From NCBI GenBank assembly GCA_964057225.1, contig OZ059894.1:23652476-23716475 (forward strand): 64,000 bases of DNA. The letters run 5' to 3'. The DNA comes from Auanema rhodensis (lineage: Eukaryota; Nematoda; Chromadorea; Rhabditida; Rhabditidae). Below are positions 23,929-38,526 of this stretch, piece after piece. The notes beneath the pieces are model-generated. The model did not search any database and was not told where the DNA came from. It saw nothing but the letters and a program-made list of their open reading frames with translations. Position 1 is the stretch's first letter. Each line of letters opens with the position of its first letter. The translations under genes were made by a program, and so were the position numbers.

Positions 23929-25686
23929 GATGCGGTTTTCAAAATTAGATTCCCCATGTCCATATTAGTCTAAAAACAAATTTTTATTGATATTGGTTCA
24001 TGGTAACCATGACTTTGAAATTTACGTGAACTTTAATTTATGCTAACTAAATGTACACGTGATGTGCACTTGGTATGTAACTCGCTTCACGTGAAAGATA
24101 AAGAGATGCGGTTTTCAAAATTAGATTCCCCATGTCCATATTAGTCTAAAAACAAATTTTTATTGATATTGGTGCATGGTAACCATGACTTTGAAATTTA
24201 CGTGAACTTTAATTTATGCTAATTAAATGTACACGTGATGTGCACTTGGTATGTAACTTGCTTCACGTGAAAGATAAAGAGATGCGGTTTTCAAAATTAG
24301 ATTCCCCATGTCCATATTAGTCTAAAAACAAATTTTTTTTGTTATTGGTTCATGGTAACCATGACTTTGAAATTTACGTGAACTTTAATTTATGCTAATT
24401 AAATGTACACGTGATGTGCACTTGGTATGTAACTCGCTTCACGTGAAAGATAAAGAGATGCGGTTTTCAAAATTAGATTCCCCATGTCCATATTAGTCTA
24501 AAAACAAATTTTTATTGTTATTGGTTCATGGTAACCATGACTTTGAAATTTACGTGAACTTTAATTTATGCTAATTAAATGTACACGTGATGTGCACTTG
24601 GTATGTAACTCGCTTCACGTGAAAGATAAAGAGATGCGGTTTTCAAAATTAGATTCCCCATGTCTATATTAGTCTAAAAACAAATGTTTATTGATATTGG
24701 TTCATGGTAACCATGACTTTGAAATTTACGTGAACTTTAATTTATGCTAATTAAATGTACACGTGATGTGCACTTGGTATGTAACTCGCTTCACGTGAAA
24801 GATAAAGAGATGCGGTTTTCAAAATTAGATTCCCCATGTCCATATTAGTCTAAAAACAAATTTTTATTGATATTGGTTCATGGTAACCATGTCTTTGAAA
24901 TTTACGTGAACTTTAATTTATGCTAATTAAATGTACACGTGATATGCACTTGGTATGTAACTCGCTTCACGTGAAAGATAAAGAGATGCGGTTTTCAAAA
25001 TTAGATTCCCCATGTCCATATTAGTCTAAAAACAAATTTTTATTGTTATTGGTTCATGGTAACCATGACTTTGAAATTTACGTGAACTTTAATTTATGCT
25101 AATTAAATGTACACGTGATGTGCACTTGGTATGTAACTCGCTTCACGTGAAAGATAAAGAGATGCGGTTTTCAAACTTAGATTCCCCATGTCCATATTAG
25201 TCTAAAAACAAATTTTTATTGATATTGGTTCATGGTAACCATGTCTTTGAAATTTACGTGAACTTTAATTTATGCTAATTAAATGTACACGTGATGTGCA
25301 CTTGGTATGTGACTCGCTTCACGTGAAAGATAAAGAGATGCGGTTTTCAAAATTAGATTCCCCATGTCCATATTAGTCTAAAAACAAATTTTTATTGATA
25401 TTGGTTCATGGTAACCATGACTTTGAAATTTACGTGAACTTTAATTTATGCTAATTAAATGTACACGTGATGTGCACTTGGTATGTAACTCGCTTCACGT
25501 GAAAGATAAAGAGATGCGGTTTTCAAACTTAGATTCCCCATGTCCATATTAGTTTAAACAAACTTTTATTGTTATTGGTTCAAGGTAACCATGACTTTGA
25601 ATTTTACGTGAACTTTAATTTATGCTAATTAAATGTACACGTGATGTGCACTTGGTATGTAACTCGCTTCACGTGAAAGATAAAGA
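23929..25686 (+). repeat. 10-monomer block, first copy
   Basis: The order is TAACTAAA; G70/AACTTGC; long T run with GTTATTGG; GTTATTGG; TGTCTATA/AATGTTTA; T84/GATATGCAC; GTTATTGG; T84/GTGACTCG; consensus-like; PmeI 174-bp. Length is 9 x 176 + 174. Matching orders begin at 31315 and 60334, with an expanded copy at 56112. The last seven monomers also recur at 35537-36766. A private CAAACTTAG marks the eighth monomer here. Confidence 0.8.
25513..25686 (+). repeat. 174-bp PmeI variant monomer, copy 3
   Basis: PmeI site at 25552, 3166 bp (18 monomers minus 2 bases) after copy 2. It has CAAACTTAG (subtype 2), shared with the copies at 32899, 57872 and 61918. Confidence 0.9.
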
Positions 25687-28678
25687 GATGCGGTTTTCAA
25701 AATTAGATTCCCCATGTCCATATTAGTCTAAAAACAAATTTTTATTGATATTGGTTCATGGTAACCATGACTTTGAAATTTACGTGAACTTTAATTTATG
25801 CTAATTAAATGTACACGTGATGTGCACTTGGTATGTAACTCGCTTCACGTGAAAGATAAAGAGATGCGGTTTTCAAAATTAGATTCCCCATGTCTATATT
25901 AGTCTAAAAACAAATTTTTATTGATATTGGTTCATGGTAACCATGACTTTGAAATTTACGTGAACTTTAATTTATGCTAATTAAATGTACACGTGATGTG
26001 CACTTGGTATGTAACTCGCTTCACGTGAAAGATAAAGAGATGCGGTTTTCAAAATTAGATTCCCCATGTCCATATTAGTCTAACAACAAATTTTTATTGA
26101 TATTGGTTCATGGTAACCATGTCTTTGAAATTTACGTGAACTTTAATTTATGCTAATTAAATGTACACGTGATGTGCACTTGGTATGTAACTCGCTTCAC
26201 GTGAAAGATAAAGAGATGCGGTTTTCAAAATTAGATTCCCCATGTCCATATTAGTCTAAAAACAAATTTTTATTGATATTGGTTCATGGTAACCATGACT
26301 TTGAAATTTACGTGAACTTTAATTTATGCTAATTAAATGTACACGTGATGTGCACTTGGTATGTAACTCGCTTCACGTGAAAGATAAAGAGATGCGGTTT
26401 TCAAAATTAGATTCCCCATGTCCATATTAGTCTAAAAACAAATTTTTATTGATATTGGTTCATGGTAACCATGACTTTGAAATTTACGTGAACTTTAATT
26501 TATGCTAACTAAATGTACACGTGATGTGCACTTGGTATGTAACTCGCTTCACGTGAAAGATAAAGAGATGCGGTTTTCAAAATTAGATTCCCCATGTCCA
26601 TATTAGTCTAAAAACAAATTTTTATTGATATTGGTGCATGGTAACCATGACTTTGAAATTTACGTGAACTTTAATTTATGCTAATTAAATGTACACGTGA
26701 TGTGCACTTGGTATGTAACTTGCTTCACGTGAAAGATAAAGAGATGCGGTTTTCAAAATTAGATTCCCCATGTCCATATTAGTCTAAAAACAAATTTTTA
26801 TTGATATTGGTTCATGGTAACCATGACTTTGAAATTTACGTGAACTTTAATTTATGCTAATTAAATGTACACGTGATGTGCACTTGGTATGTAACTCGCT
26901 TCACGTGAAAGATAAAGAGATGCGGTTTTCAAAATTAGATTCCCCATGTCCATATTAGTCTAAAAACAAATTTTTATCGATATTGGTTCATGGTAACCAT
27001 GTCTTTGAAATTTACGTGAACTTTAATTTATGCTAATTAAATGTACACGTGATGTGCCCTTGGTATGTAACTCGCTTCACGTGAAAGATAAAGCGATGCG
27101 GTTTTCAAAATTAGATTCCCCATGTCCATATTAGTCTAAAAACAAATTTTTATTGATATTGGTTCATGGTAACCATGACTTTGAAATTTACGTGAACTTT
27201 AATTTATGCTAATTAAATGTACACGTGATGTGCCCTTGGTATGTAACTCGCTTCACGTGAAAGATAAAGCGATGCGGTTTTCAAAATTAGATTCCCCATG
27301 TCCATATTAGTCTAAAAACAAATTTTTATTGATATTGGTTCATGGTAACCATGACTTTGAAATTTACGTGAACTTTAATTTATGCTAATTAAATGTACAC
27401 GTGATGTGCACTTGGTATGTAACTCGCTTCACGTGAAAGATAAAGAGATGCGGTTTTCAAAATTAGATTCCCCATGTCCATATTAGTCTAAAAACAAATT
27501 TTTATTGATATTGGTTCATGGTAACCATGACTTTGAAATTTACGTGAACTTTAATTTATGCTAATTAAATGTACACGTGATGTGCACTTGGTATGTAACT
27601 CGCTTCACGTGAAAGATAAAGAGATGCGGTTTTCAAAATTAGATTCCCCATGTCCATATTAGTCTAAAAACAAATTTTTATCGATATTGGTTCATGGTAA
27701 CCATGTCTTTGAAATTTACGTGAACTTTAATTTATGCTAATTAAATGTACACGTGATGTGCCCTTGGTATGTAACTCGCTTCACGTGAAAGATAAAGCGA
27801 TGCGGTTTTCAAAATTAGATTCCCCATGTCCATATTAGTCTAAAAACAAATTTTTATTGATATTGGTTCATGGTAACCATGACTTTGAAATTTACGTGAA
27901 CTTTAATTTATGCTAATTAAATGTACACGTGATGTGCACTTGGTATGTAACTCGCTTCACGTGAAAGATAAAGAGATGCGGTTTTCAAAATTAGATTCCC
28001 CATGTCCATATTAGTCTAAAAACAAATTTTTATTGATATTGGTTCATGGTAACCATGACTTTGAAATTTACGTGAACTTTAATTTATGCTAATTAAATGT
28101 ACACGTGATGTGCACTTGGTATGTAACTCGCTTCACGTGAAAGATAAAGAGATGCGGTTTTCAAAATTAGATTCCCCATGTCCATATTAGTCTAAAAACA
28201 AATTTTTATTGATATTGGTTCATGGTAACCATGTCTTTGAAATTTACGTGAACTTTAATTTATGCTAATTAAATGTACACGTGATGTGCACTTGGTATGT
28301 AACTCGCTTCACGTGAAAGATAAAGAGATGCGGTTTTCAAAATTAGATTCCCCATGTCCATATTAGTCTAAAAACAAATTTTTATTGATATTGGTTCATG
28401 GTAACCATGACTTTGAAATTTACGTGAACTTTAATTTATGCTAATTAAATGTACACGTGATGTGCACTTGGTATGTAACTCGCTTCACGTGAAAGATAAA
28501 GAGATGCGGTTTTCAAAATTAGATTCCCCATGTCTATATTAGTCTAAAAACAAATTTTTATTGTTATTGGTTCATGGTAACCATGACTTTGAAATTTACG
28601 TGAACTTTAATTTATGCTAATTAAATGTACACGTGATGTGCACTTGGTATGTAACTCGCTTCACGTGAAAGATAAAGT

Positions 28679-28852
28679 GATGCGGTTTTCAAAATTAGAT
28701 TCCCCATGTCCATATTAGTTTAAACAAACTTTTATTGTTATTGGTTCAAGGTAACCATGACTTTGAATTTTACGTGAACTTTAATTTATGCTAATTAAAT
28801 GTACACGTGATGTGCACTTGGTATGTAACTCGCTTCACGTGAAAGATAAAGA
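28679..28852 (+). repeat. 174-bp PmeI variant monomer, copy 4
   Basis: PmeI site at 28718, 3166 bp after copy 3, the same spacing as copies 2 to 3. Subtype 1 (AAAGTGATG). Confidence 0.9.
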
Positions 28853-29908
28853 GATGCGGTTTTCAAAATTAGATTCCCCATGTCCATATTAGTCTAAAAA
28901 CAAATTTTTATTGATATTGGTTCATGGTAACCATGACTTTGAAATTTACATGAACTTTAATTTATGCTAATTAAATGTACACGTGATGTGCCCTTGGTAT
29001 GTAACTCGCTTCACGTGAAAGATAAAGCGATGCGGTTTTCAAAATTAGATTCCCCATGTCCATATTAGTCTAAAAACAAATTTTTATTGATATTGGTTCA
29101 TGGTAACCATGACTTTGAAATTTACGTGAACTTTAATTTATGCTAATTAAATGTACACGTGATGTGCACTTGGTATGTAACTCGCTTCACGTGAAAGATA
29201 AAGAGATGCGGTTTTCAAAATTAGTTTCCCCATGTCCATATTAGTCTAAAAACAAATTTTTATTGATATTGGTTCATGGTAACCATGACTTTGAAATTTA
29301 CGTGAACTTTAATTTATGCTAATTAAATGTACACGTGATGTGCACTTGGTATGTAACTCGCTTCACGTGAAAGATAAAGAGATGCGGTTTTCAAAATTAG
29401 ATTCCCCATGTCCATATTAGTCTAAAAACAAATTTTTATTGATATTGGTTCATGGTAACCATGTCTTTGAAATTTACGTGAACTTTAATTTATGCTAATT
29501 AAATGTACACGTGATGTGCACTTGGTATGTAACTCGCTTCACGTGAAAGATAAAGAGATGCGGTTTTCAAAATTAGATTCCCCATGTCCATATTAGTCTA
29601 AAAACAAATTTTTATTGATATTGGTTCATGGTAACCATGACTTTGAAATTTACGTGAACTTTAATTTATGCTAATTAAATGTACACGTGATGTGCACTTG
29701 GTATGTAACTCGCTTCACGTGAAAGATAAAGAGATGCGGTTTTCAAAATTAGATTCCCCATGTCTATATTAGTCTAAAAACAAATTTTTATTGTTATTGG
29801 TTCATGGTAACCATGACTTTGAAATTTACGTGAACTTTAATTTATGCTAATTAAATGTACACGTGATGTGCACTTGGTATGTAACTCGCTTCACGTGAAA
29901 GATAAAGT

Positions 29909-30082
29909 GATGCGGTTTTCAAAATTAGATTCCCCATGTCCATATTAGTTTAAACAAACTTTTATTGTTATTGGTTCAAGGTAACCATGACTTTGAATTT
30001 TACGTGAACTTTAATTTATGCTAATTAAATGTACACGTGATGTGCACTTGGTATGTAACTCGCTTCACGTGAAAGATAAAGA
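29909..30082 (+). repeat. 174-bp PmeI variant monomer, copy 5
   Basis: PmeI site at 29948, 1230 bp (7 monomers) after copy 4. Subtype 1. Confidence 0.9.
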
Positions 30083-31314
30083 GATGCGGTTTTCAAAATT
30101 AGATTCCCCATGTCCATATTAGTCTAAAAACAAATTTTTATTGATATTGGTTCATGGTAACCATGACTTTGAAATTTACATGAACTTTAATTTATGCTAA
30201 TTAAATGTACACGTGATGTGCACTTGGTATGTAACTCGCTTCACGTGAAAGATAAAGAGATGCGGTTTTCAAAATTAGATTCCCCATGTCTATATTAGTC
30301 TAAAAACAAATTTTTATTGATATTGGTTCATGGTAACCATGACTTTGAAATTTACGTGAACTTTAATTTATGCTAATTAAATGTACACGTGATGTGCACT
30401 TGGTATGTAACTCGCTTCACGTGAAAGATAAAGAGATGCGGTTTTCAAAATTAGATTCCCCATGTCCATATTAGTCTAAAAACAAATTTTTATTGATATT
30501 GGTTCATGGTAACCATGTCTTTGAAATTTACGTGAACTTTAATTTATGCTAATTAAATGTACACGTGATGTGCACTTGGTATGTAACTCGCTTCACGTGA
30601 AAGATAAAGAGATGCGGTTTTCAAAATTAGATTCCCCATGTCCATATTAGTCTAAAAACAAATTTTTATTGATATTGGTTCATGGTAACCATGACTTTGA
30701 AATTTACGTGAACTTTAATTTATGCTAATTAAATGTACACGTGATGTGCACTTGGTATGTAACTCGCTTCACGTGAAAGATAAAGAGATGCGGTTTTCAA
30801 AATTAGATTCCCCATGTCCATATTAGTCTAAAAACAAATTTTTATTGATATTGGTTCATGGTAACCATGACTTTGAAATTTACGTGAACTTTAATTTATG
30901 CTAACTAAATGTACACGTGATGTGCACTTGGTATGTAACTCGCTTCACGTGAAAGATAAAGAGATGCGGTTTTCAAAATTAGATTCCCCATGTCCATATT
31001 AGTCTAAAAACAAATTTTTATTGATATTGGTTCATGGTAACCATGACTTTGAAATTTACGTGAACTTTAATTTATGCTAATTAAATGTACACGTGATGTG
31101 CACTTGGTATGTAACTCGCTTCACGTGAAAGATAAAGAGATGCGGTTTTCAAAATTAGATTCCCCATGTCCATATTAGTCTAAAAACAAATTTTTATTGA
31201 TATTGGTTCATGGTAACCATGACTTTGAAATTTACGTGAACTTTAATTTATGCTAATTAAATGTACACGTGATGTGCACTTGGTATGTAACTCGCTTCAC
31301 GTGAAAGATAAAGA

Positions 31315-33072
31315 GATGCGGTTTTCAAAATTAGATTCCCCATGTCCATATTAGTCTAAAAACAAATTTTTATTGATATTGGTTCATGGTAACCATGACT
31401 TTGAAATTTACGTGAACTTTAATTTATGCTAACTAAATGTACACGTGATGTGCACTTGGTATGTGACTCGCTTCACGTGAAAGATAAAGAGATGCGGTTT
31501 TCAAAATTAGATTCCCCATGTCCATATTAGTCTAAAAACAAATTTTTATTGATATTGGTGCATGGTAACCATGACTTTGAAATTTACGTGAACTTTAATT
31601 TATGCTAATTAAATGTACACGTGATGTGCACTTGGTATGTAACTTGCTTCACGTGAAAGATAAAGAGATGCGGTTTTCAAAATTAGATTCCCCATGTCCA
31701 TATTAGTCTAAAAACAAATTTTTTTTGTTATTGGTTCATGGTAACCATGACTTTGAAATTTACGTGAACTTTAATTTATGCTAATTAAATGTACACGTGA
31801 TGTGCACTTGGTATGTAACTCGCTTCACGTGAAAGATAAAGAGATGCGGTTTTCAAAATTAGATTCCCCATGTCCATATTAGTCTAAAAACAAATTTTTA
31901 TTGTTATTGGTTCATGGTAACCATGACTTTGAAATTTACGTGAACTTTAATTTATGCTAATTAAATGTACACGTGATGTGCACTTGGTATGTAACTCGCT
32001 TCACGTGAAAGATAAAGAGATGCGGTTTTCAAAATTAGATTCCCCATGTCTATATTAGTCTAAAAACAAATGTTTATTGATATTGGTTCATGGTAACCAT
32101 GACTTTGAAATTTACGTGAACTTTAATTTATGCTAATTAAATGTACACGTGATGTGCACTTGGTATGTAACTCGCTTCACGTGAAAGATAAAGAGATGCG
32201 GTTTTCAAAATTAGATTCCCCATGTCCATATTAGTCTAAAAACAAATTTTTATTGATATTGGTTCATGGTAACCATGTCTTTGAAATTTACGTGAACTTT
32301 AATTTATGCTAATTAAATGTACACGTGATATGCACTTGGTATGTAACTCGCTTCACGTGAAAGATAAAGAGATGCGGTTTTCAAAATTAGATTCCCCATG
32401 TCCATATTAGTCTAAAAACAAATTTTTATTGTTATTGGTTCATGGTAACCATGACTTTGAAATTTACGTGAACTTTAATTTATGCTAATTAAATGTACAC
32501 GTGATGTGCACTTGGTATGTAACTCGCTTCACGTGAAAGATAAAGAGATGCGGTTTTCAAAATTAGATTCCCCATGTCCATATTAGTCTAAAAACAAATT
32601 TTTATTGATATTGGTTCATGGTAACCATGTCTTTGAAATTTACGTGAACTTTAATTTATGCTAATTAAATGTACACGTGATGTGCACTTGGTATGTGACT
32701 CGCTTCACGTGAAAGATAAAGAGATGCGGTTTTCAAAATTAGATTCCCCATGTCCATATTAGTCTAAAAACAAATTTTTATTGATATTGGTTCATGGTAA
32801 CCATGACTTTGAAATTTACGTGAACTTTAATTTATGCTAATTAAATGTACACGTGATGTGCACTTGGTATGTAACTCGCTTCACGTGAAAGATAAAGAGA
32901 TGCGGTTTTCAAACTTAGATTCCCCATGTCCATATTAGTTTAAACAAACTTTTATTGTTATTGGTTCAAGGTAACCATGACTTTGAATTTTACGTGAACT
33001 TTAATTTATGCTAATTAAATGTACACGTGATGTGCACTTGGTATGTAACTCGCTTCACGTGAAAGATAAAGA
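31315..33072 (+). repeat. 10-monomer block, second copy
   Basis: Same order as 23929-25686, starting 42 monomers later and ending in a subtype 2 PmeI monomer. By eye it differs at two places: GTGACTCG also occurs in the first monomer, and the eighth lacks CAAACTTAG. The four monomers after each block (consensus-like; TGTCTATA; T84; consensus-like) also match, so the shared segment is at least 14 monomers. Confidence 0.8.
32899..33072 (+). repeat. 174-bp PmeI variant monomer, copy 6
   Basis: PmeI site at 32938, 2990 bp (17 monomers minus 2) after copy 5. Subtype 2 (CAAACTTAG). Confidence 0.9.
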
Positions 33073-35536
33073 GATGCGGTTTTCAAAATTAGATTCCCCA
33101 TGTCCATATTAGTCTAAAAACAAATTTTTATTGATATTGGTTCATGGTAACCATGACTTTGAAATTTACGTGAACTTTAATTTATGCTAATTAAATGTAC
33201 ACGTGATGTGCACTTGGTATGTAACTCGCTTCACGTGAAAGATAAAGAGATGCGGTTTTCAAAATTAGATTCCCCATGTCTATATTAGTCTAAAAACAAA
33301 TTTTTATTGATATTGGTTCATGGTAACCATGACTTTGAAATTTACGTGAACTTTAATTTATGCTAATTAAATGTACACGTGATGTGCACTTGGTATGTAA
33401 CTCGCTTCACGTGAAAGATAAAGAGATGCGGTTTTCAAAATTAGATTCCCCATGTCCATATTAGTCTAAAAACAAATTTTTATTGATATTGGTTCATGGT
33501 AACCATGTCTTTGAAATTTACGTGAACTTTAATTTATGCTAATTAAATGTACACGTGATGTGCACTTGGTATGTAACTCGCTTCACGTGAAAGATAAAGA
33601 GATGCGGTTTTCAAAATTAGATTCCCCATGTCCATATTAGTCTAAAAACAAATTTTTATTGATATTGGTTCATGGTAACCATGACTTTGAAATTTACGTG
33701 AACTTTAATTTATGCTAATTAAATGTACACGTGATGTGCACTTGGTATGTAACTCGCTTCACGTGAAAGATAAAGAGATGCGGTTTTCAAAATTAGATTC
33801 CCCATGTCCATATTAGTCTAAAAACAAATTTTTATTGATATTGGTTCATGGTAACCATGTCTTTGAAATTTACGTGAACTTTAATTTATGCTAATTAAAT
33901 GTACACGTGATGTGCACTTGGTATGTGACTCGCTTCACGTGAAAGATAAAGAGATGCGGTTTTCAAAATTAGATTCCCCATGTCCATATTAGTCTAAAAA
34001 CAAATTTTTATTGATATTGGTTCATGGTAACCATGACTTTGAAATTTACGTGAACTTTAATTTATGCTAATTAAATGTACACGTGATGTGCACTTGGTAT
34101 GTAACTCGCTTCACGTGAAAGATAAAGAGATGCGGTTTTCAAAATTAGATTCCCCATGTCTATATTAGTCTAAAAACAAATTTTTATTGATATTGGTTCA
34201 TGGTAACCATGACTTTGAAATTTACGTGAACTTTAATTTATGCTAATTAAATGTACACGTGATGTGCACTTGGTATGTAACTCGCTTCACGTGAAAGATA
34301 AAGAGATGCGGTTTTCAAAATTAGATTCCCCATGTCCATATTAGTCTAAAAACAAATTTTTATTGATATTGGTTCATGGTAACCATGTCTTTGAAATTTA
34401 CGTGAACTTTAATTTATGCTAATTAAATGTACACGTGATGTGCACTTGGTATGTAACTCGCTTCACGTGAAAGATAAAGAGATGCGGTTTTCAAAATTAG
34501 ATTCCCCATGTCCATATTAGTCTAAAAACAAATTTTTATTGATATTGGTTCATGGTAACCATGACTTTGAAATTTACGTGAACTTTAATTTATGCTAATT
34601 AAATGTACACGTGATGTGCACTTGGTATGTAACTCGCTTCACGTGAAAGATAAAGAGATGCGGTTTTCAAAATTAGATTCCCCATGTCCATATTAGTCTA
34701 AAAACAAATTTTTATTGATATTGGTTCATGGTAACCATGACTTTGAAATTTACGTGAACTTCAATTTATGCTAACTAAATGTACACGTGATGTGCACTTG
34801 GTATGTAACTCGCTTCACGTGAAAGATAAAGAGATGCGGTTTTCAAAATTAGATTCCCCATGTCCATATTAGTCTAAAAACAAATTTTTATTGATATTGG
34901 TGCATGGTAACCATGACTTTGAAATTTACGTGAACTTTAATTTATGCTAATTAAATGTACACGTGATGTGCACTTGGTATGTAACTTGCTTCACGTGAAA
35001 GATAAAGAGATGCGGTTTTCAAAATTAGATTCCCCATGTCCATATTAGTCTAAAAACAAATTTTTATTGATATTGGTGCATGGTAACCATGACTTTGAAA
35101 TTTACGTGAACTTTAATTTATGCTAATTAAATGTACACGTGATGTGCACTTGGTATGTAACTCGCTTCACGTGAAAGATAAAGAGATGCGGTTTTCAAAA
35201 TTAAATTCCCCATGTCCATATTAGTCTAAAAACAAATTTTTATTGATATTGGTTCATGGTAACCATGTCTTTGAAATTTACGTGAACTTTAATTTATGCT
35301 AATTAAATGTACACGTGATGTGCACTTGGTATGTAACTCGCTTCACGTGAAAGATAAAGAGATGCGGTTTTCAAAATTAGATTCCCCATGTCCATATTAG
35401 TCTAAAAACAAATTTTTATTGATATTGGTTCATGGTAACCATGACTTTGAAATTTACGTGAACTTTAATTTATGCTAATTAAATGTACACGTGATGTGCA
35501 CTTGGTATGTAACTCGCTTCACGTGAAAGATAAAGA

Positions 35537-36766
35537 GATGCGGTTTTCAAAATTAGATTCCCCATGTCCATATTAGTCTAAAAACAAATTTTTATTGTTA
35601 TTGGTTCATGGTAACCATGACTTTGAAATTTACGTGAACTTTAATTTATGCTAATTAAATGTACACGTGATGTGCACTTGGTATGTAACTCGCTTCACGT
35701 GAAAGATAAAGAGATGCGGTTTTCAAAATTAGATTCCCCATGTCTATATTAGTCTAAAAACAAATGTTTATTGATATTGGTTCATGGTAACCATGACTTT
35801 GAAATTTACGTGAACTTTAATTTATGCTAATTAAATGTACACGTGATGTGCACTTGGTATGTAACTCGCTTCACGTGAAAGATAAAGAGATGCGGTTTTC
35901 AAAATTAGATTCCCCATGTCCATATTAGTCTAAAAACAAATTTTTATTGATATTGGTTCATGGTAACCATGTCTTTGAAATTTACGTGAACTTTAATTTA
36001 TGCTAATTAAATGTACACGTGATATGCACTTGGTATGTAACTCGCTTCACGTGAAAGATAAAGAGATGCGGTTTTCAAAATTAGATTCCCCATGTCCATA
36101 TTAGTCTAAAAACAAATTTTTATTGTTATTGGTTCATGGTAACCATGACTTTGAAATTTACGTGAACTTTAATTTATGCTAATTAAATGTACACGTGATG
36201 TGCACTTGGTATGTAACTCGCTTCACGTGAAAGATAAAGAGATGCGGTTTTCAAAATTAGATTCCCCATGTCCATATTAGTCTAAAAACAAATTTTTATT
36301 GATATTGGTTCATGGTAACCATGTCTTTGAAATTTACGTGAACTTTAATTTATGCTAATTAAATGTACACGTGATGTGCACTTGGTATGTGACTCGCTTC
36401 ACGTGAAAGATAAAGAGATGCGGTTTTCAAAATTAGATTCCCCATGTCCATATTAGTCTAAAAACAAATTTTTATTGATATTGGTTCATGGTAACCATGA
36501 CTTTGAAACTTACGTGAACTTTAATTTATGCTAATTAAATGTACACGTGATGTGCACTTGGTATGTAACTCGCTTCACGTGAAAGATAAAGAGATGCGGT
36601 TTTCAAAATTAGATTCCCCATGTCCATATTAGTTTAAACAAACTTTTATTGTTATTGGTTCAAGGTAACCATGACTTTGAATTTTACGTGAACTTTAATT
36701 TATGCTAATTAAATGTACACGTGATGTGCACTTGGTATGTAACTCGCTTCACGTGAAAGATAAAGA
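35537..36766 (+). repeat. 7-monomer block (GTTATTGG to PmeI), third copy
   Basis: The order GTTATTGG; TGTCTATA/AATGTTTA; T84/GATATGCAC; GTTATTGG; T84/GTGACTCG; GAAACTTACG; PmeI matches the last seven monomers of the blocks at 23929 and 31315. The upstream three monomers are replaced by G70, TTAAATTCC/T84 and a consensus-like monomer, and the penultimate monomer has GAAACTT. Confidence 0.75.
36593..36766 (+). repeat. 174-bp PmeI variant monomer, copy 7
   Basis: PmeI site at 36632, 3694 bp (21 monomers minus 2) after copy 6. Subtype 3: plain AAAATTAG and AAAGAGATG, as in all zone D copies. Confidence 0.9.
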
Positions 36767-38526
36767 GATGCGGTTTTCAAAATTAGATTCCCCATGTCTA
36801 TATTAGTCTAAAAACAAATTTTTATTGATATTGGTTCATGGTAACCATGACTTTGAAATTTACGTGAACTTTAATTTATGCTAATTAAATGTACACGTGA
36901 TGTGCACTTGGTATGTAACTCGCTTCACGTGAAAGATAAAGAGATGCGGTTTTCAAAATTAGATTCCCCATGTCCATATTAGTCTAAAAACAAATTTTTA
37001 TTGATATTGGTTCATGGTAACCATGTCTTTGAAATTTACGTGAACTTTAATTTATGCTAATTAAATGTACACGTGATGTGCACTTGGTATGTAACTCGCT
37101 TCACGTGAAAGATAAAAAGATGCGGTTTTCAAAATTAGATTCCCCATGTCCATATTAGTCTAAAAACAAATTTTTATTGATATTGGTTCATGGTAACCAT
37201 GACTTTGAAATTTACGTGAACTTTAATTTATGCTAATTAAATGTACACGTGATGTGCACTTGGTATGTAACTCGCTTCACGTGAAAGATAAAGAGATGCG
37301 GTTTTCAAAATTAGATTCCCCATGTCCATATTAGTCTAAAAACAAATTTTTATTGATATTGGTTCATGGTAACCATGACTTTGAAATTTACGTGAACTTT
37401 AATTTATGCTAATTAAATGTACACGTGATGTGCACTTGGTATGTAACTCGCTTCACGTGAAAGATAAAGAGATGCGGTTTTCAAAATTAGATTCCCCATG
37501 TCCATATTAGTCTAAAAACAAATTTTTATTGATATTGGTGCATGGTAACCATGACTTTGAAATTTACGTGAACTTTAATTTATGCTAATTAAATGTACAC
37601 GTGATGTGCACTTGGTATGTAACTCGCTTCACGTGAAAGATAAAGAGATGCGGTTTTCAAAATTAGATTCCCCATGTCCATATTAGTCTAAAAACAAATT
37701 TTTATTGATATTGGTTCATGGTAACCATGACTTTGAAATTTACGTGAACTTTAATTTATGCTAATTAAATGTACACGTGATGTGCACTTGGTATGTAACT
37801 TGCTTCACGTGAAAGATAAAGAGATGCGGTTTTCAAAATTAGATTCCCCATGTCCATATTAGTCTAAAAACAAATTTTTATTGATATTGGTTCATGGTAA
37901 CCATGACTTTGAAACTTACGTGAACTTTAATTTATGCTAATTAAATGTACACGTGATGTGCACTTGGTATGTAACTCGCTTCACGTGAAAGATAAAGAGA
38001 TGCGGTTTTCAAAATTAGATTCCCCATGTCCATATTAGTCTAAAAACAAATTTTTATTGATATTGGTTCATGGTAACCATGACTTTGAAATTTACGTGAA
38101 CTTTAATTTATGCTAATTAAATGTACACGTGATGTGCACTTGGTATGTAACTCGCTTCACGTGAAAGATAAAGAGATGCGGTTTTCAAAATTAGATTCCC
38201 CATGTCTATATTAGTCTAAAAACAAATTTTTATTGATATTGGTTCATGGTAACCATGACTTTGAAATTTACGTGAACTTTAATTTATGCTAATTAAATGT
38301 ACACGTGATGTGCACTTGGTATGTAACTCGCTTCACGTGAAAGATAAAGAGATGCGGTTTTCAAAATTAGATTCCCCATGTCCATATTAGTCTAAAAACA
38401 AATTTTTATTGATATTGGTTCATGGTAACCATGACTTTGAAATTTACGTGAACTTTAATTTATGCTAATTAAATGTACACGTGATGTGCACTTGGTATGT
38501 AACTCGCTTCACGTGAAAGATAAAGA

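Larger units (their letters stand above)
27623..30082 (+). repeat. Tandem 7-monomer higher-order repeat (2 x 1230 bp)
   Basis: Copies are 27623-28852 and 28853-30082, each 6 x 176 + 174 bp and each ending in a subtype 1 PmeI monomer preceded by a TGTCTATA/GTTATTGG monomer. The first monomer differs: ClaI/T84 in copy 1, TTTACATGAAC in copy 2, though both have GTGCCCTTGG and AAAGCGATG. Another TTTACATGAAC monomer follows the second copy at 30083. Confidence 0.8.
20061..38526 (+). repeat. Zone C: monomers 115-219
   Basis: New classes start here: T84 with normal AAATTT (CATGTCTTTGAAATTT), GTGCCCTTGG, ClaI-site monomers, GTTATTGG (A62T), TGTCTATA (C33T), AATGTTTA, GATATGCAC, GTGACTCG, TAACTAAA and the 174-bp PmeI variant. 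Seven of the 16 PmeI monomers are here. Blocks of 7 to 14 monomers recur at distances of 40-42 monomers, with local gains and losses. The last part (36.8-38.5 kb) mixes in AAAAAGATG and GAAACTT monomers that dominate zone D. Confidence 0.75.
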
